Below, one piece after another: positions 17,844-27,221 of a DNA stretch of 64,000 nucleotides (the first letter of the stretch is position 1; each line of letters starts with the position of its first letter). A model generated the notes under the pieces. It was not told the origin of the DNA. It searched no databases and saw only the letters and a list, made by a program, of their open reading frames with translations. A program made the position numbers and the translations under genes. This DNA is from JACDAL01 sp963849115 (GTDB lineage: Bacteria; Actinomycetota; CADDZG01; WHSQ01): assembly GCA_963849115.1 (NCBI GenBank), contig CAWKGK010000008.1:186001-250000 (forward strand), in the 5' to 3' direction.

Positions 17844-19900
17844 AGAGTTTTCGCCCCCTCGAAGTCGTCCACGTAGATCTGGCCGGCGGTCTGGACGGTT
17901 TGCTCGAACACCGGCCTACTGCCGATCACGACATCTACGCGGTGTTGTGGCAGGAAGGAGTCCCACTTGGGCACGTGGAGCTCACGCAATCACAGTTTGA
18001 CAGTCCTGTGGCCCTGGCTCAACTGGTGGCCGAAGCCGTGGCCATGGGGGTGGGAGACCGGCTCTTCGAAAGCGGCTTCGAAGCAGCGCCTCGTGGGATG
18101 TGGACCAGCCCCGATCGCCTTGATCTCGGCGTTGAGGAGATATTGAGCCATGACAGACCCCTGGCGCGCCTCCGCGACGACTTGCGCTCCTCTCGCTCTG
18201 ACGCCGTCGAGGTTGAGGTATCTGTAGTGGTGTGCACTCGCAATCGTCCCGAGCAGCTTGCACGCTGCCTGCGTTCGCTCATGGCGGTGAGCCCGTCCGC
18301 ACGGGAGGTGATCGTGGTGGACAACGATCCCAGCGTTAACGGGGCGCGACGCGTGGTGGAGATGTTCCCAGATGTGACCTATGTCGTCGAGCCTCAACCG
18401 GGCCTCAGCAGAGCGCGCAACCGCGGCTTACGGGAGGCCACCGGGAGCATCGTCGCCTTCACCGATGACGACACGCTCGTTCATCACAACTGGGTTGCTG
18501 CCCTCGCCTCCGCCTTTGACGCCCAAGAGATCATGTGCGTGACTGGATTGGTGCTCCCCGCGGAGCTTGCGACCTCGGCTCAGTGGATCTTCGAAAAAGA
18601 GATGGGTGGATTCAGCCAAGGGTATCGGCGCATCAGCTTTGGCGAAACGTACTTTCGTCGTTTCAGAGCTCACGGTGTTCCGGTGTGGCAGGTGGGGGCG
18701 GGCGCCAATATGGCGATCCGTCGAGCGGCGTTCGCCCTGGTCGGAGAGTTCGACGAACGGCTGGGGGCAGGAGCGGCTGGGTGCAGCGAGGACTCCGAGC
18801 TTTGGTACCGACTGCTTGCCGAGGGTTGGCGCTGCCGCTACGAACCCTCGGCGGTCGTCTTCCACTATCACCGTGGCGATATACCCGCGCTCAAGCGTCA
18901 GGCCCGTGCTTACATTCGAGGACACGTGGCAGCGCTGTTCGTCCAGTACGCGCGCTATGGCCACCGCGGAAATCTACGTAGAGCTCTGCTCGCGATGCCT
19001 ATCTGGCTCTTACGACTCAGCCTTAGGGATTGGTGGCTCCGGGGAGATCGTGGGGCGGTCACTCGCTCCTACATCGAGGGTTATGTACAAGGTTTGAAGT
19101 ATCTGCCGCTCGCTTCTCGAGCGCGGGTGTCCACAACACCGGTGTCGACCGGTGGTGGCTACAAGATATCCCGTGCGAACTTCCTGCGACTGAATCCCTA
19201 TCCCCATCCCCTGAGCGAGGGATTGTTCTACCGGGAAAAGATGCGAGCGATACACCAGATCGCGCCCCATGGTCCCTTCCCACGCATACTCGAGATCGGC
19301 GGAGGGCAGAGTGGATTGAGCGCAGACCTGTATCGGGGTGCAGAGGTCATCTCTGTCGACCTCGAGCCCGCCTACGCGGGTTCCTCGATGAATACCCGCA
19401 TGGGAACGCGTTTCCTCTGTGCCGACGCAGCGAACATGCCCTTCTCCGACAACTCGTTTGACTTGGTGACCGTTTTTGACGTCCTCGAGCACGTGCCCCA
19501 TGACAAACAGGCCGCAACAGAGGCAATCCGCGTTCTGCGCCCCGGGGGTTTCCTGCTTGTGACGAGTCCGAATGAGCATTGGCGCTTCCCGTACTATCGA
19601 CTTTTCAAGCCCCTATGCCCCACGGAGGGCCAGATAATGGCCGTATGGGGCCATGTCCGGCGCGGCTATTCCCTTGTCCGACTGGAGGAGATGTTTGGTG
19701 TTGCTCCTTCGCGGGTCGCCAACTACATCACCCCAATCACGGCAGTGGGCCACGACCTCGCGTTCTCAAAACTGCCCGACCGGGCGCGTTTTCTGGCTTG
19801 TGCGACATTCAGCCCGCTAACCTGGGTCGGCTATTGGCTCCACCGGCCGGGAGCTCATGGTGTGGAGAGAGGATCGAGCTGGCGACCCAAGAGCGCGTGA
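17840..19900 (+). CDS. Glycosyltransferase family 2 fused to SAM-dependent methyltransferase
   Basis: A 686-residue three-part protein. Residues 1-105 are the accessory domain shared with the previous gene. Residues about 120-400 are a GT2 domain (VEVSVVVCTRNRPEQLARCL, VAFTDDDTLVHHNW, then CSEDSELWYRLLAEGW). Residues about 475-625 are a class I methyltransferase with the SAM-binding loop ILEIGGGQSG and motifs FDLVTVFDVLEHVP and VLRPGGFLLVTSP. One protein could therefore add a sugar and methylate it or the chain end. O-methylation is a known way to cap ABC-exported polysaccharides, which fits the Wzm/Wzt pair downstream. It is translationally coupled to the upstream GT2. Confidence 0.88.
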   Translation: MKSFRPLEVVHVDLAGGLDGLLEHRPTADHDIYAVLWQEGVPLGHVELTQSQFDSPVALAQLVAEAVAMGVGDRLFESGFEAAPRGMWTSPDRLDLGVEEILSHDRPLARLRDDLRSSRSDAVEVEVSVVVCTRNRPEQLARCLRSLMAVSPSAREVIVVDNDPSVNGARRVVEMFPDVTYVVEPQPGLSRARNRGLREATGSIVAFTDDDTLVHHNWVAALASAFDAQEIMCVTGLVLPAELATSAQWIFEKEMGGFSQGYRRISFGETYFRRFRAHGVPVWQVGAGANMAIRRAAFALVGEFDERLGAGAAGCSEDSELWYRLLAEGWRCRYEPSAVVFHYHRGDIPALKRQARAYIRGHVAALFVQYARYGHRGNLRRALLAMPIWLLRLSLRDWWLRGDRGAVTRSYIEGYVQGLKYLPLASRARVSTTPVSTGGGYKISRANFLRLNPYPHPLSEGLFYREKMRAIHQIAPHGPFPRILEIGGGQSGLSADLYRGAEVISVDLEPAYAGSSMNTRMGTRFLCADAANMPFSDNSFDLVTVFDVLEHVPHDKQAATEAIRVLRPGGFLLVTSPNEHWRFPYYRLFKPLCPTEGQIMAVWGHVRRGYSLVRLEEMFGVAPSRVANYITPITAVGHDLAFSKLPDRARFLACATFSPLTWVGYWLHRPGAHGVERGSSWRPKSA

Positions 19901-19906
19901 GCTGAG

Positions 19907-21227
19907 ATGCGTATCGCAATGCTGCTCTGGGGAGACCGGATCGAGGACTTCCTGGATCCGATAGGGATGACTCTCGAGGACTTCCGGGATCACATGACGG
20001 GTGGCTGGGCATTTGGGTACATCGATGCCTTCCAGAGAGTCGGAGTGGAAACGGACCTGATCTGCTTCTCGGCGCGCGCGCCTCGTGAATACAAATGGAT
20101 ACACGCCCCAACAGGGGCTTCGCTCTGGGTTTTGCGCTCTCCGCGCCTCTACGGCATGCTTCGTCGCCGGCTCACAGATCCTTACGCGTGGACGACTGAG
20201 GACGCAATCGGTGACGCAACTGGAGTGTCCCGTGGCGTGAAAGTATTCGCACGGCATGCGGCCCCGTACTGCGCAACACCCCTTTTGCGCCTTGCTCGTC
20301 GACTGCGAAAGGAGCGCTACGCAGCTCTGCTCTGCCAGGAGTACGAATATCCACGCTTTGACGTCTGCGCGGCCTTGGGTGTTCTGTTGCAGCTACCCGT
20401 TTTCGCCACCTTCCAGGGTGGTGATTATCAACTGACGCTGCTGGAACCCAAGTTGCGTCCCCATTCGTTGCGAGTCTGTAGTGGCGTGATCGTCGGCTCC
20501 TCGCGGGAGGCGGCACGGCTTCAGGATCGCTACCACCTTCCACGCGAGAAAGGTTGCTCGCATCTTCAACCCCTTCGAGGTGGAGGCTTGGGCGGTTGGC
20601 AGGGATTCCCAAGTGCGTCTAGAACTGGGGATCCCACCGCATGACCGAGTTGTCGCATGGCACGGGCGCGTAGAGTTGCATCGCAAGGGCCTGGATGTGC
20701 TTTGTCATGCCTGGCAGCTTCTCAGCTGTGATGATCCCCATGCACACCTTGTGTTGCTGGGCACAGGGGTCGATGCCGATGAACTGCATCGACGAATAGT
20801 GGGTTTGCAGCTGCCGCGCGTGCATTGGGTGAACGAGTACGTCGTCGATCGCTCCGTGATTCAGCGGCACCTGTCGGCTGCGGATGTCTACGTCTTTCCG
20901 TCGCGTCACGAGGGTTTTCCTGTGGCTCCCATCGAGGCGATGGCCAGCGGTCTGCCGGTGGTGGCGGCCGACGCTTCGGGAGTCTCGGACATCTTCGAGA
21001 ACGGGGAAGAATCCGGCGGACTGATCGTAAGTCGTGAGGACGGCCCTGCCCTCGCCGAAGGGCTGCGCCGGGTACTGGGAAACGACGCCTGGGGCCGGGA
21101 GCTGGGCCGTCGCGCGCGCCGCCGGGTGGAGACGGCCTTCGGTCCCGTGTCGGTGGGACGACAACTCCATGAATTCCTTGTTACGCGCTCGACGAAGACT
21201 GGAACAAGGCCCAAACCCTTGGTATAG
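19907..21227 (+). pseudogene. GT4-type glycosyltransferase interrupted by one extra base
   Basis: The N-terminal half is read from ATG 19907 (MRIAMLLWGDRIEDFLDP, ending RLQDRYHLPREK). The C-terminal half is in another frame (KVARIFNPFEVEAWAVG), with the GT4 signature EGFPVAPIEAMASGLPVVAA. Reading GAGAAAGGTT at 20547-20556 with two A's instead of three joins the halves into a normal protein of about 440 residues. The total span is 3n+1 bases, consistent with one inserted base. No other lesion is seen, and both halves keep normal codon use. The gene is therefore either very recently inactivated or intact and misassembled. It belongs to the glycan cluster. Confidence 0.8.
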
Positions 21228-21436
21228 GATCATTTCTGCTTCTCTGAGTACCCTCAGGCAGTCCGGGCTCCTCGAACGCGCCCACTGTCGACGAAAAGAA
21301 ATGGCGAGCACCATGCGAATCGTCAGAGCCAGGTGCCAATTGCTATGCTCCTGTGTGCCGGGGCCATAGACAGCGTTGACACCAGCATCTATAGCGAACA
21401 GACCTAACTTCCTTGCACCGTTATCGTTGAAGTGTC

Positions 21437-22273
21437 GTGACTGAACTCCCCTTGGTGCCGAGCCAGCCAGCAAGCCAGACTCACACGTCCGGAGACATCC
21501 GGGGTTCGAGGTTCCGCGGAGGGCGCTACTCCTGGGATTTGATTACCCATTTAGTGGGTCGCGAGTTCCGGCTGCGGTACAGGGAGGCCTTCTTGGGCTG
21601 GTTGTGGGCGGTTAGCGCGCCCTTGGCGCGCTTGGTCGTTCTAAGCTTCGTTTTCACCAAGGTCCTGCCCTTGGGTATCCCGAACTACTCCGTGTTCGTG
21701 TTCACCGGCATCATCGCCTGGTCATGGTTTTCAGCAGGAGTAAGCTCCGCAACTACCAGCGCCGTGGATCGCCGCGATCTTCTCTTTCGGCCCGGCTTGC
21801 CACGCAGCGCGGTGCCGGTCGTAAGTACGCTGACCGACGGCCTCGATTACCTTGCCGCGTTGCCCGTGCTTGCCGTCTTCATGCTCTTGGGAGACGGTAT
21901 TCCGGTGACCGCTCTATTGCTGCCTCTTGTGCTTGCGGTGCAGCTGCTCTTGATGCTCGGACTTGGCTTCGCCCTATGCGCCGCGAATGTCTATGTGCGC
22001 GACGTTCACCTCTTCGTCAACGTCGTCATGATGCTGGGGTGGTATGCCACTCCGGTCTTCTATGAGGCCAAGGCCGTCCCGGAGAACTTTGCCTGGGTGT
22101 TCCAGCTCAACCCAATGGCCCGGCTCTTGAACACATACCGGGCCATTCTGGTGCGTGGAGAGGTGCCGGATCTCGGGCCCTTTTTCGTTCTCGCTGTGGT
22201 TTGCGGGGCGGTTTTCGTTATCGGGGGTGTCATCTACCGGGCGACGAGCTCGTCATTCGTGGATGAACTGTGA
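21437..22273 (+). CDS. ABC-2 type polysaccharide exporter, permease subunit (Wzm/TagG type)
   Basis: A 278-residue membrane protein with about six helices. It has the family opening WDLITHLVGREFRLRYREAFLGWLW and the later SFVFTKVLPLGIPNYSVFVF and FYEAKAVPENFAWVFQLNPM. These are typical of the permeases that export O-antigen, teichoic acid or related glycans from the cytoplasm. The start is GTG at 21437, and its stop overlaps the GTG of the ATPase gene (GTGA). The 209 bases before it, after the frameshifted GT4, hold no gene I can support. Confidence 0.92.
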   Translation: MTELPLVPSQPASQTHTSGDIRGSRFRGGRYSWDLITHLVGREFRLRYREAFLGWLWAVSAPLARLVVLSFVFTKVLPLGIPNYSVFVFTGIIAWSWFSAGVSSATTSAVDRRDLLFRPGLPRSAVPVVSTLTDGLDYLAALPVLAVFMLLGDGIPVTALLLPLVLAVQLLLMLGLGFALCAANVYVRDVHLFVNVVMMLGWYATPVFYEAKAVPENFAWVFQLNPMARLLNTYRAILVRGEVPDLGPFFVLAVVCGAVFVIGGVIYRATSSSFVDEL

Positions 22274-23448
22274 CAGAGATCGAGTTGAGAGGTGTTGGCA
22301 AACGCTATCGCCGATCCAGCAGGGGGCCGAGGAGGCTGCGAAGAGTCCATGAGTGGACGTCAAGAGTCGACAGCTGGGCGCTCAAAGACGTGTCCTTCTC
22401 GGTCGTCAGAGGCGAGACGGTCGGGCTCATCGGCAAGAACGGCAGCGGCAAGTCCACGCTCCTGCGCCTGCTCGGAGGGGTCACTCGTCCGACGCTCGGG
22501 ACCGTTCTCGTCGAAAGGGACGTCAGCGGGCTGCTGACACTCGGCGAGGGCCTTCATCCCCTGCTTTCGGCCGAGGAGAACGCAATCACCGGAGCAATCC
22601 TTGCCGGGCTCACCCGGCGGCAGGCTTACACGAGGCTCTCCGAGATCGCCGCCTTCGCCGAGCTCGAGGATCACATGGACCAGTCCTTGAGAACCTTCAG
22701 CGATGGCATGCGTTTGCGGCTCGCGTTTGCGGTCGCCATTCACGTCGATCCGAAGATTCTGCTGGTCGATGAGGTCCTGGCGGTGGGAGATCTACGCTTT
22801 CAAGAGAAATGCTTTGCGCACATGGAGGGCCTGCAGACAGCGGGCGTCACCCTCGTTGTCGCCTCGCACAGCTTGTCCCAAATACGTCGCCTGTGCCAGC
22901 GAGCGGTGTGGCTCCAAGACGGCACAGTCCGGCAGATCGGTGACGCGAGCGAGGTGACGGAGCGTTACGAGAACGCGATGACAGAGGGACTGCCTTCGAG
23001 GAGAGAGAGTCATCCCGGGCTGTTGCGACAGGGATCGGGAGAGGTGGAGATCGTGAAGGTACTGCTGCTGGACCGATGGGGAGGCGAGACCGCGCGGATA
23101 GGCCCCGGCAGCCCGCTCACCGTTGAGATCCACTTCGTCGCGCACGAAAGAGTTGATGACGCGATCTTCGGGGTCAGCGCCCGGTCGGAGCGGGACGGGA
23201 TTCACTGCCTGGACCTCAGCACCGCCGGGGATGGCCATTGGGTGGGGCCGCTGCTGGGGCCGGGCACAATCCGACTTCACTTTGAGCGGCTTGACCTAAC
23301 CGGCGGAGCGTATTTCCTGGATGTTGGCGTCTACGAAGCGAGATGGGATCGTCCTTACGACTATCTGTACCAGGCCTTTCCGCTCGAGGTGAGCGCGCCG
23401 ACCGGCCCCGGCCTAATTGCCCCGCCTCATCGTTGGAGCATGGAGTGA
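22270..23448 (+). CDS. ABC polysaccharide exporter, ATP-binding subunit with C-terminal domain (Wzt type)
   Basis: A 392-residue protein. The nucleotide-binding domain fills about residues 1-235: Walker A GLIGKNGSGKST near residues 53-63, signature TFSDGMRLRLAFA, Walker B ILLVDEVLAVGD. The C-terminal 140 residues are a beta-rich domain (VEIVKVLLLDRWGGETARI) like the carbohydrate-recognition domain of Wzt proteins. In characterised systems that domain binds a modified, often methylated, non-reducing end of the glycan. The GT2-methyltransferase fusion upstream could supply such a mark. GTG start at 22270, coupled to the permease and to the next GT2 gene. Confidence 0.92.
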   Translation: MTEIELRGVGKRYRRSSRGPRRLRRVHEWTSRVDSWALKDVSFSVVRGETVGLIGKNGSGKSTLLRLLGGVTRPTLGTVLVERDVSGLLTLGEGLHPLLSAEENAITGAILAGLTRRQAYTRLSEIAAFAELEDHMDQSLRTFSDGMRLRLAFAVAIHVDPKILLVDEVLAVGDLRFQEKCFAHMEGLQTAGVTLVVASHSLSQIRRLCQRAVWLQDGTVRQIGDASEVTERYENAMTEGLPSRRESHPGLLRQGSGEVEIVKVLLLDRWGGETARIGPGSPLTVEIHFVAHERVDDAIFGVSARSERDGIHCLDLSTAGDGHWVGPLLGPGTIRLHFERLDLTGGAYFLDVGVYEARWDRPYDYLYQAFPLEVSAPTGPGLIAPPHRWSME

Positions 23449-24278
23449 AGACTGCCTCGATCCTCATTCGAGCCAAGAACGAGGAGCGGGACTTGGGGGC
23501 CACGCTGGACCGCGTCTTCGATCAGGATCTCCAGCCACACGAGGTGTTCGTCATCGACTCCGGCTCGACGGACGGAACTCTGAGGGTAGCGGCCCGTTAT
23601 CCCGTCCGGATCATTGAGATCTCGCCCGGGGACTGGAGCTACAGCAGGGCGCTCAATCTGGGGGCGGAGCAAGCTGCAGGTGAATTCGTTGTTTGTCTGT
23701 CCGCGCATTGCCGTCCCATCACTCGAGAGTGGCTGTCCACGCTGCTGTCGCATTTCGATGACCCTCGAGTGGCGGCTGCGTGGGGACCAAGCCTGCGTCC
23801 GGGACGTCAACCTTACGAGCCTGGGCTGCCCTCACGCCAAGAGCCTGGTTCGTACACGCTCGAAACGCGCACATACGGCCTCGAGAATTCCAACTCGGCG
23901 CTGCGCCGCTGCCTGTGGCTCGAGTTCCCGTTCGACGAGACGCTGCCCGCCACAGAGGACAAGGCATGGGGACGTGAGGCCTTGGCCCGGGGGTACTGCC
24001 TGGTGTATGACCCGCGAGCGGCCGTCTGGCATCCGCGCAACCCTCCCGGGAGCGCGTTCCGTCGAAACCGAGCGGTGCTGACCGGCTTCGAGATCCTTTT
24101 CCCGGAGCTTTCAGGCCATTCCGCAACGATCGTCAAGAGGTTGCCCGGTAGGGTCTGGTCCAAGATCTGCACACACGTACTGCACCCCGATCCTCGGCGT
24201 TTATGGCTGGACTTGGCCAACGCACCCTCGGTCCTGGGGGGAATACTGGGTAAGGTGCTGCGACGACGCCGTGCTTGA
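23445..24278 (+). CDS. Family 2 glycosyltransferase (rhamnosyltransferase-like)
   Basis: A 277-residue GT2 enzyme: ASILIRAKNEERDLGATLD, then VFVIDSGSTDGTL. At the usual DxD position it reads VVCLSAHCRPITREW, the Ser-Ala-His form that I associate with some rhamnosyltransferase-like GT2s. A C-terminal acidic ATEDKAWGREALARGY corresponds to the catalytic-base region. The GTG at 23445 overlaps the stop of the Wzt gene, so it is the last gene of the coupled exporter unit. The next 160 bases are empty, and transcription beyond them is on the other strand. Confidence 0.85.
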   Translation: MKTASILIRAKNEERDLGATLDRVFDQDLQPHEVFVIDSGSTDGTLRVAARYPVRIIEISPGDWSYSRALNLGAEQAAGEFVVCLSAHCRPITREWLSTLLSHFDDPRVAAAWGPSLRPGRQPYEPGLPSRQEPGSYTLETRTYGLENSNSALRRCLWLEFPFDETLPATEDKAWGREALARGYCLVYDPRAAVWHPRNPPGSAFRRNRAVLTGFEILFPELSGHSATIVKRLPGRVWSKICTHVLHPDPRRLWLDLANAPSVLGGILGKVLRRRRA

Positions 24279-24440
24279 TTTGCAGGTGACAACGGGCGCT
24301 TGAGAGCAGCGGAGCCAATCGCCCCGACTCGCGTGTGACGCTTTCGGTGTTGACGGCATTTCCGGTGCGGCGACCGCCTCGCATCGGATGGGGGGTCGTG
24401 ATGGGAGACGGCAATGGAGATCACCGATATCGAACTCACT

Positions 24441-25151
24441 CTAAGAGGAGGTAGGAAGGCGCTGTTCTGAAAGGCTTGCCGCGCGCGCCGCGACGCCCGC
24501 TGCTAGGACAGCGGCAATTAGCGTTGCCGGCACGGCAAGTTCGAGCCAGGAACCGACACCCAAGCCTGTCCCAACGACGGCCGTAACCATCCCTGCCGTA
24601 CCCACTACCGTCATCCGCCACCGATCGAAGGAGGGGTCTGCCGTACCGTTGGGCTCAGAGCGTCGACTTACGAAGAGCATCGGTATCAGCAGAGCCGGTT
24701 TCAGAAGATTCGCTACGTTCTGGATGAGGTTTCCCGCGGCCAAGTTGCCTTCTTGAAGGATGTCGATGAAGTGAACGGCGGTCACGCCCACCCCCACGAC
24801 GGTGACCGCCGTGACAGTCGCCTCGCGAAAGCCGTCCCTTCGCCCCGCTGCGACAAGACCCAAGACCGCTAGTGCAAGATTGGCGAAACCCATCTCCTGT
24901 TGAAATGGACTGCCCTTCGGCCAACCGATCGACTCCGCGACGGCTTCGGGGGTGAAGACGTGACCGAAGAAACCGCTGAGCCCGCTCGCGGCCACCCCCA
25001 GCATGAATAGGTAAATTAGGTAGACCTCTACTCTCCAGAGCCGATCCTTCGCCCTCGAATCGAGTCGAACATGAAGTGTGGCGAGCAGCACCGGGAGCAC
25101 TGAAAACGCGAACACCCGTACAGCTACCGTTGTCCATGTGTAGTTTCCCAT
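24441..25151 (-). CDS. DUF6790-like integral membrane protein
   Basis: A 236-residue, strongly hydrophobic protein with six or seven predicted helices and the motif ESIGWPKGSPFQQEMGFANL, which I associate with the DUF6790 family. An acidic/aromatic SGFFGHVFTPEAVAES precedes it, and VHFIDILQEGNLAAGNL lies in a later helix. Function is unknown. ATG at 25151; the preceding 130 bases lack an obvious promoter. It stands alone at the start of the less densely packed segment between the glycan and sulfur clusters. Confidence 0.65.
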   Translation of the reverse strand: MGNYTWTTVAVRVFAFSVLPVLLATLHVRLDSRAKDRLWRVEVYLIYLFMLGVAASGLSGFFGHVFTPEAVAESIGWPKGSPFQQEMGFANLALAVLGLVAAGRRDGFREATVTAVTVVGVGVTAVHFIDILQEGNLAAGNLIQNVANLLKPALLIPMLFVSRRSEPNGTADPSFDRWRMTVVGTAGMVTAVVGTGLGVGSWLELAVPATLIAAVLAAGVAARAASLSEQRLPTSS

Positions 25152-25285
25152 CAGATGGTCATGTGGTGGGGGAGGTTTGCCGCTGAGCGGATAAGGCGCT
25201 CATAGAGGCGTCTTCCTCTCCCCATAGGTCTGTCTGACCCACGATTTCAAGCGGCGTGAAGGAGGTCGCGCTCCGAGGCACTCAT

Positions 25286-25867
25286 TCATCGCCTGAGTTC
25301 CCCGGCTCGCTCCGAAGAGATTGAGTAGAGCGGCACAAGTTCTCCATCAAGCTCCACGTCCCGCTCGAAAATCATGCCGATGTTCCTCGCCACTCTTGCG
25401 GAGGCGCGGTTCGCCGGATCGAACAGGCAGATCAAGCGAGTGAGGTGCAGCTCCTCGAAGCCGTAGTCGACAATCGCCTGGGCCGCCTCGGTCCCCAAGC
25501 CCTGCCGCCAGTAGTCCTTGGCCAACAGGTAGGCCACTTCAACCTCTGACCCTGCAAGTCCGAGCGGATGCTCACTCGCGGCGCTGAGGGCCAGATCACC
25601 TTCCTGTCCGATCCTGATCGTCCATGGCAGCAATCCACAGCGACCGATGAACGAACCCGTCTCCTTGTAAATCGTTGCCCACAATCCGAACCCATACCGG
25701 CCGTAGTAAACGTCGATGATCCACTCGAGTTCTTTCTTGGTCTCCTCGTATGACAGGGTCCCCTCAGGGAAGTACCGCCGCACGTCGGGATCGCGGTAGA
25801 TGGGCGCGAGGTCATCCAGGTCGTCCATGGTGAGGGGCCTGAGGGCAAGTCGCTGTGTCTCCAGCAC
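25286..25867 (-). CDS. GNAT acetyltransferase (RimJ/RimL type)
   Basis: A 193-residue protein beginning LETQRLALRPLTMDDLDDLAPIY, the standard opening of RimJ/RimL-like N-acetyltransferases. The acetyl-CoA pyrophosphate loop is about DYWRQGLGTEAAQAIVDYG, followed by LTRLICLFDPANRASARVARNIGM. The closest groups acetylate ribosomal protein N-termini, antibiotics or metabolites, so the substrate cannot be named. It is a single gene with no coupled neighbour. About 236 bases lie between it and the tRNA gene. Confidence 0.87.
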   Translation of the reverse strand: MLETQRLALRPLTMDDLDDLAPIYRDPDVRRYFPEGTLSYEETKKELEWIIDVYYGRYGFGLWATIYKETGSFIGRCGLLPWTIRIGQEGDLALSAASEHPLGLAGSEVEVAYLLAKDYWRQGLGTEAAQAIVDYGFEELHLTRLICLFDPANRASARVARNIGMIFERDVELDGELVPLYSISSERAGELRR

Positions 25868-26103
25868 GTTCGTCTGACCGACCGTCGGGGGTGGGGTCCT
25901 TTCCTCGCCGGGGACGTCTGGTTGACCGATTGAAACCTACAGCAGTTGAGAGTCTCCAGCCGCCCGAGGAAGTAAGTGGCCCCCCGGCGAGAGCGTCGAG
26001 TCCTGATGCCCGGGTACTAGAGTTATCCGCTGCGGTAGCGTTGTGCTCCACCAGAAGTTAGCGCAGACCTCACTAAAGGGGCAGGTAGAAGAACGGTTTA
26101 CAG

Positions 26104-26179
26104 GCCGGGGTAGCTCAGTCGGCAGAGCGGCTCACTCGTAATGAGCAGGTCAGGGGTTCGATTCCCCTCCCCGGCTCCA
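26104..26179 (+). tRNA. tRNA-Thr (anticodon CGT)
   Basis: A complete cloverleaf can be drawn. The acceptor arm pairs GCCGGGG with CCCCGGC, the D arm GCTC with GAGC, and the anticodon stem GCTCA with TGAGC around the loop CTCGTAA. The T arm is AGGGG/CCCCT with TTCGATT. The anticodon CGT reads ACG (Thr). The body is 26104-26176 and the CCA end (26177-26179) is encoded. I looked for a second copy of the 3' end as a sign of an integrated element and saw none nearby. Confidence 0.95.
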
Positions 26180-26319
26180 AATAGCCTCTCACCTCTCCCT
26201 ACTCCTGGATGCCGAGAGCGTCGCCGCTCCCAGCGCACGAAGCCGCCCGAAGGCGTCTCCGTCCCATACCTCGTCTTGCCTTGCAACGCCTAGCGCACCA
26301 CGCCCTTCCACGCCTTGCC

Positions 26320-26559
26320 GAGTCGTGCGACGCGCCCCTGTTCGGCAGGGGAACGTTTTCGTGGGAGTGCTCCCAGGCCGGGCTCCAGCCGTCAAAAGGG
26401 TTTGCCCACTGCTGCTCCGACGCTTGCCGACAGAGGGCTTACCGCAGTCACCATGAGCCGTTCCTCGAGGTCGTTCTACCGCGGTTCGGTCCTTCAACGG
26501 CAACCTATAGGGAGGGGGCTCGCCTCATTCGTAACTCGCCTTTGGCGATGAACGCCTAG
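26320..26559 (+). pseudogene. Possible remnant of a small zinc-ribbon protein
   Basis: In one plus-strand frame the peptide AHCCSDACRQRAYRSHHE (26404-26457) matches a signature I associate with short actinobacterial zinc-ribbon proteins, usually seen as FCSDACRQRAYR after a Cys-x2-Cys pair. Here the upstream cysteines are displaced (SCDAPLFGRG, then ECSQAG) and no start codon with a ribosome site precedes it. It is probably degenerate. The rest of the 26180-26555 interval holds nothing else I can support. Confidence 0.35.
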
Positions 26560-27023
26560 CTTGCGAGTCTGATGACGATGTCGGTGTTTTCGGTGTCAGT
26601 CAATGTAGCGTCACCTGTGGCGGTTCCGTACGTACCAGTCCCACCAAGCACCGCGAACTCGGAGGCACCCTCCCCCCGCGGATCGAGTCCCTTGAGGATG
26701 ATGTCGCCATCGGCCAGCTTGAGAACGTAGGTGCAGTTGAAAAGCCCCTGAGCTAAACCGACTATGCGTTTCTGAACAAGACATTCGAAGTAGGCCGTGC
26801 CGACTCCTTCGGATTCATTCTCATTGAGGAGCCGCCCGCGGCCAGCCAATCGATCCCCTAGTCGCAAACCGTCGTGACCGATGTCCACGGACTTGACGGT
26901 CAGTCCGTCTCCCGGGAGGACGACGTGAATAACCGTCTCGCCCGCGGCCGGTCTCACCATAAACAGCCCGGCAACCAGTGCCGCACCGATCAGGCCCAGT
27001 ATTGCCTTCAGCCTAGGACGCAT
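26556..27023 (-). CDS. Secreted beta-barrel-like protein of unknown function
   Basis: A 155-residue protein with an N-terminal signal peptide or anchor (LKAILGLIGAALVAGLFMV, cleavage likely near RPAAGET). The mature domain is beta-rich: YFECLVQKRIVGLAQGLFNC, then FAVLGGTGTYGTATGDATL. This resembles the dirigent/allene-oxide-cyclase-like barrels found in secreted actinobacterial proteins, and the GGTGxYxxAxG motif is the main support. Two cysteines could form a disulfide. I chose ATG at 27023 because AGGAG lies five bases upstream; the frame stays open to 27095 without another good start. No function can be assigned. Confidence 0.72.
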   Translation of the reverse strand: MRPRLKAILGLIGAALVAGLFMVRPAAGETVIHVVLPGDGLTVKSVDIGHDGLRLGDRLAGRGRLLNENESEGVGTAYFECLVQKRIVGLAQGLFNCTYVLKLADGDIILKGLDPRGEGASEFAVLGGTGTYGTATGDATLTDTENTDIVIRLAS

Positions 27024-27221
27024 GGCGACTCCTATCATGCTTGTTGGACCCATAGCTGGCTCATCCGCGTCCAGCCTTAGGGAGGACGGCATCAAGACCG
27101 TGCCTTGTAAGGCCCGGTTCAGCCAAAGGGGGGTGGGCTTCTAGCCGAGGGGTTTTCCAACCTTCTTGAACTATATACGAAAGATGCCGAGCCGCGCAGG
27201 TGACCGTCGGTTGATGTGGGA

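Noticed and set aside
26104..26179. tRNA-Thr as an integration site
   Set aside because: I looked for a second copy of the tRNA 3' end and for an integrase in the following 15 kb and saw neither.
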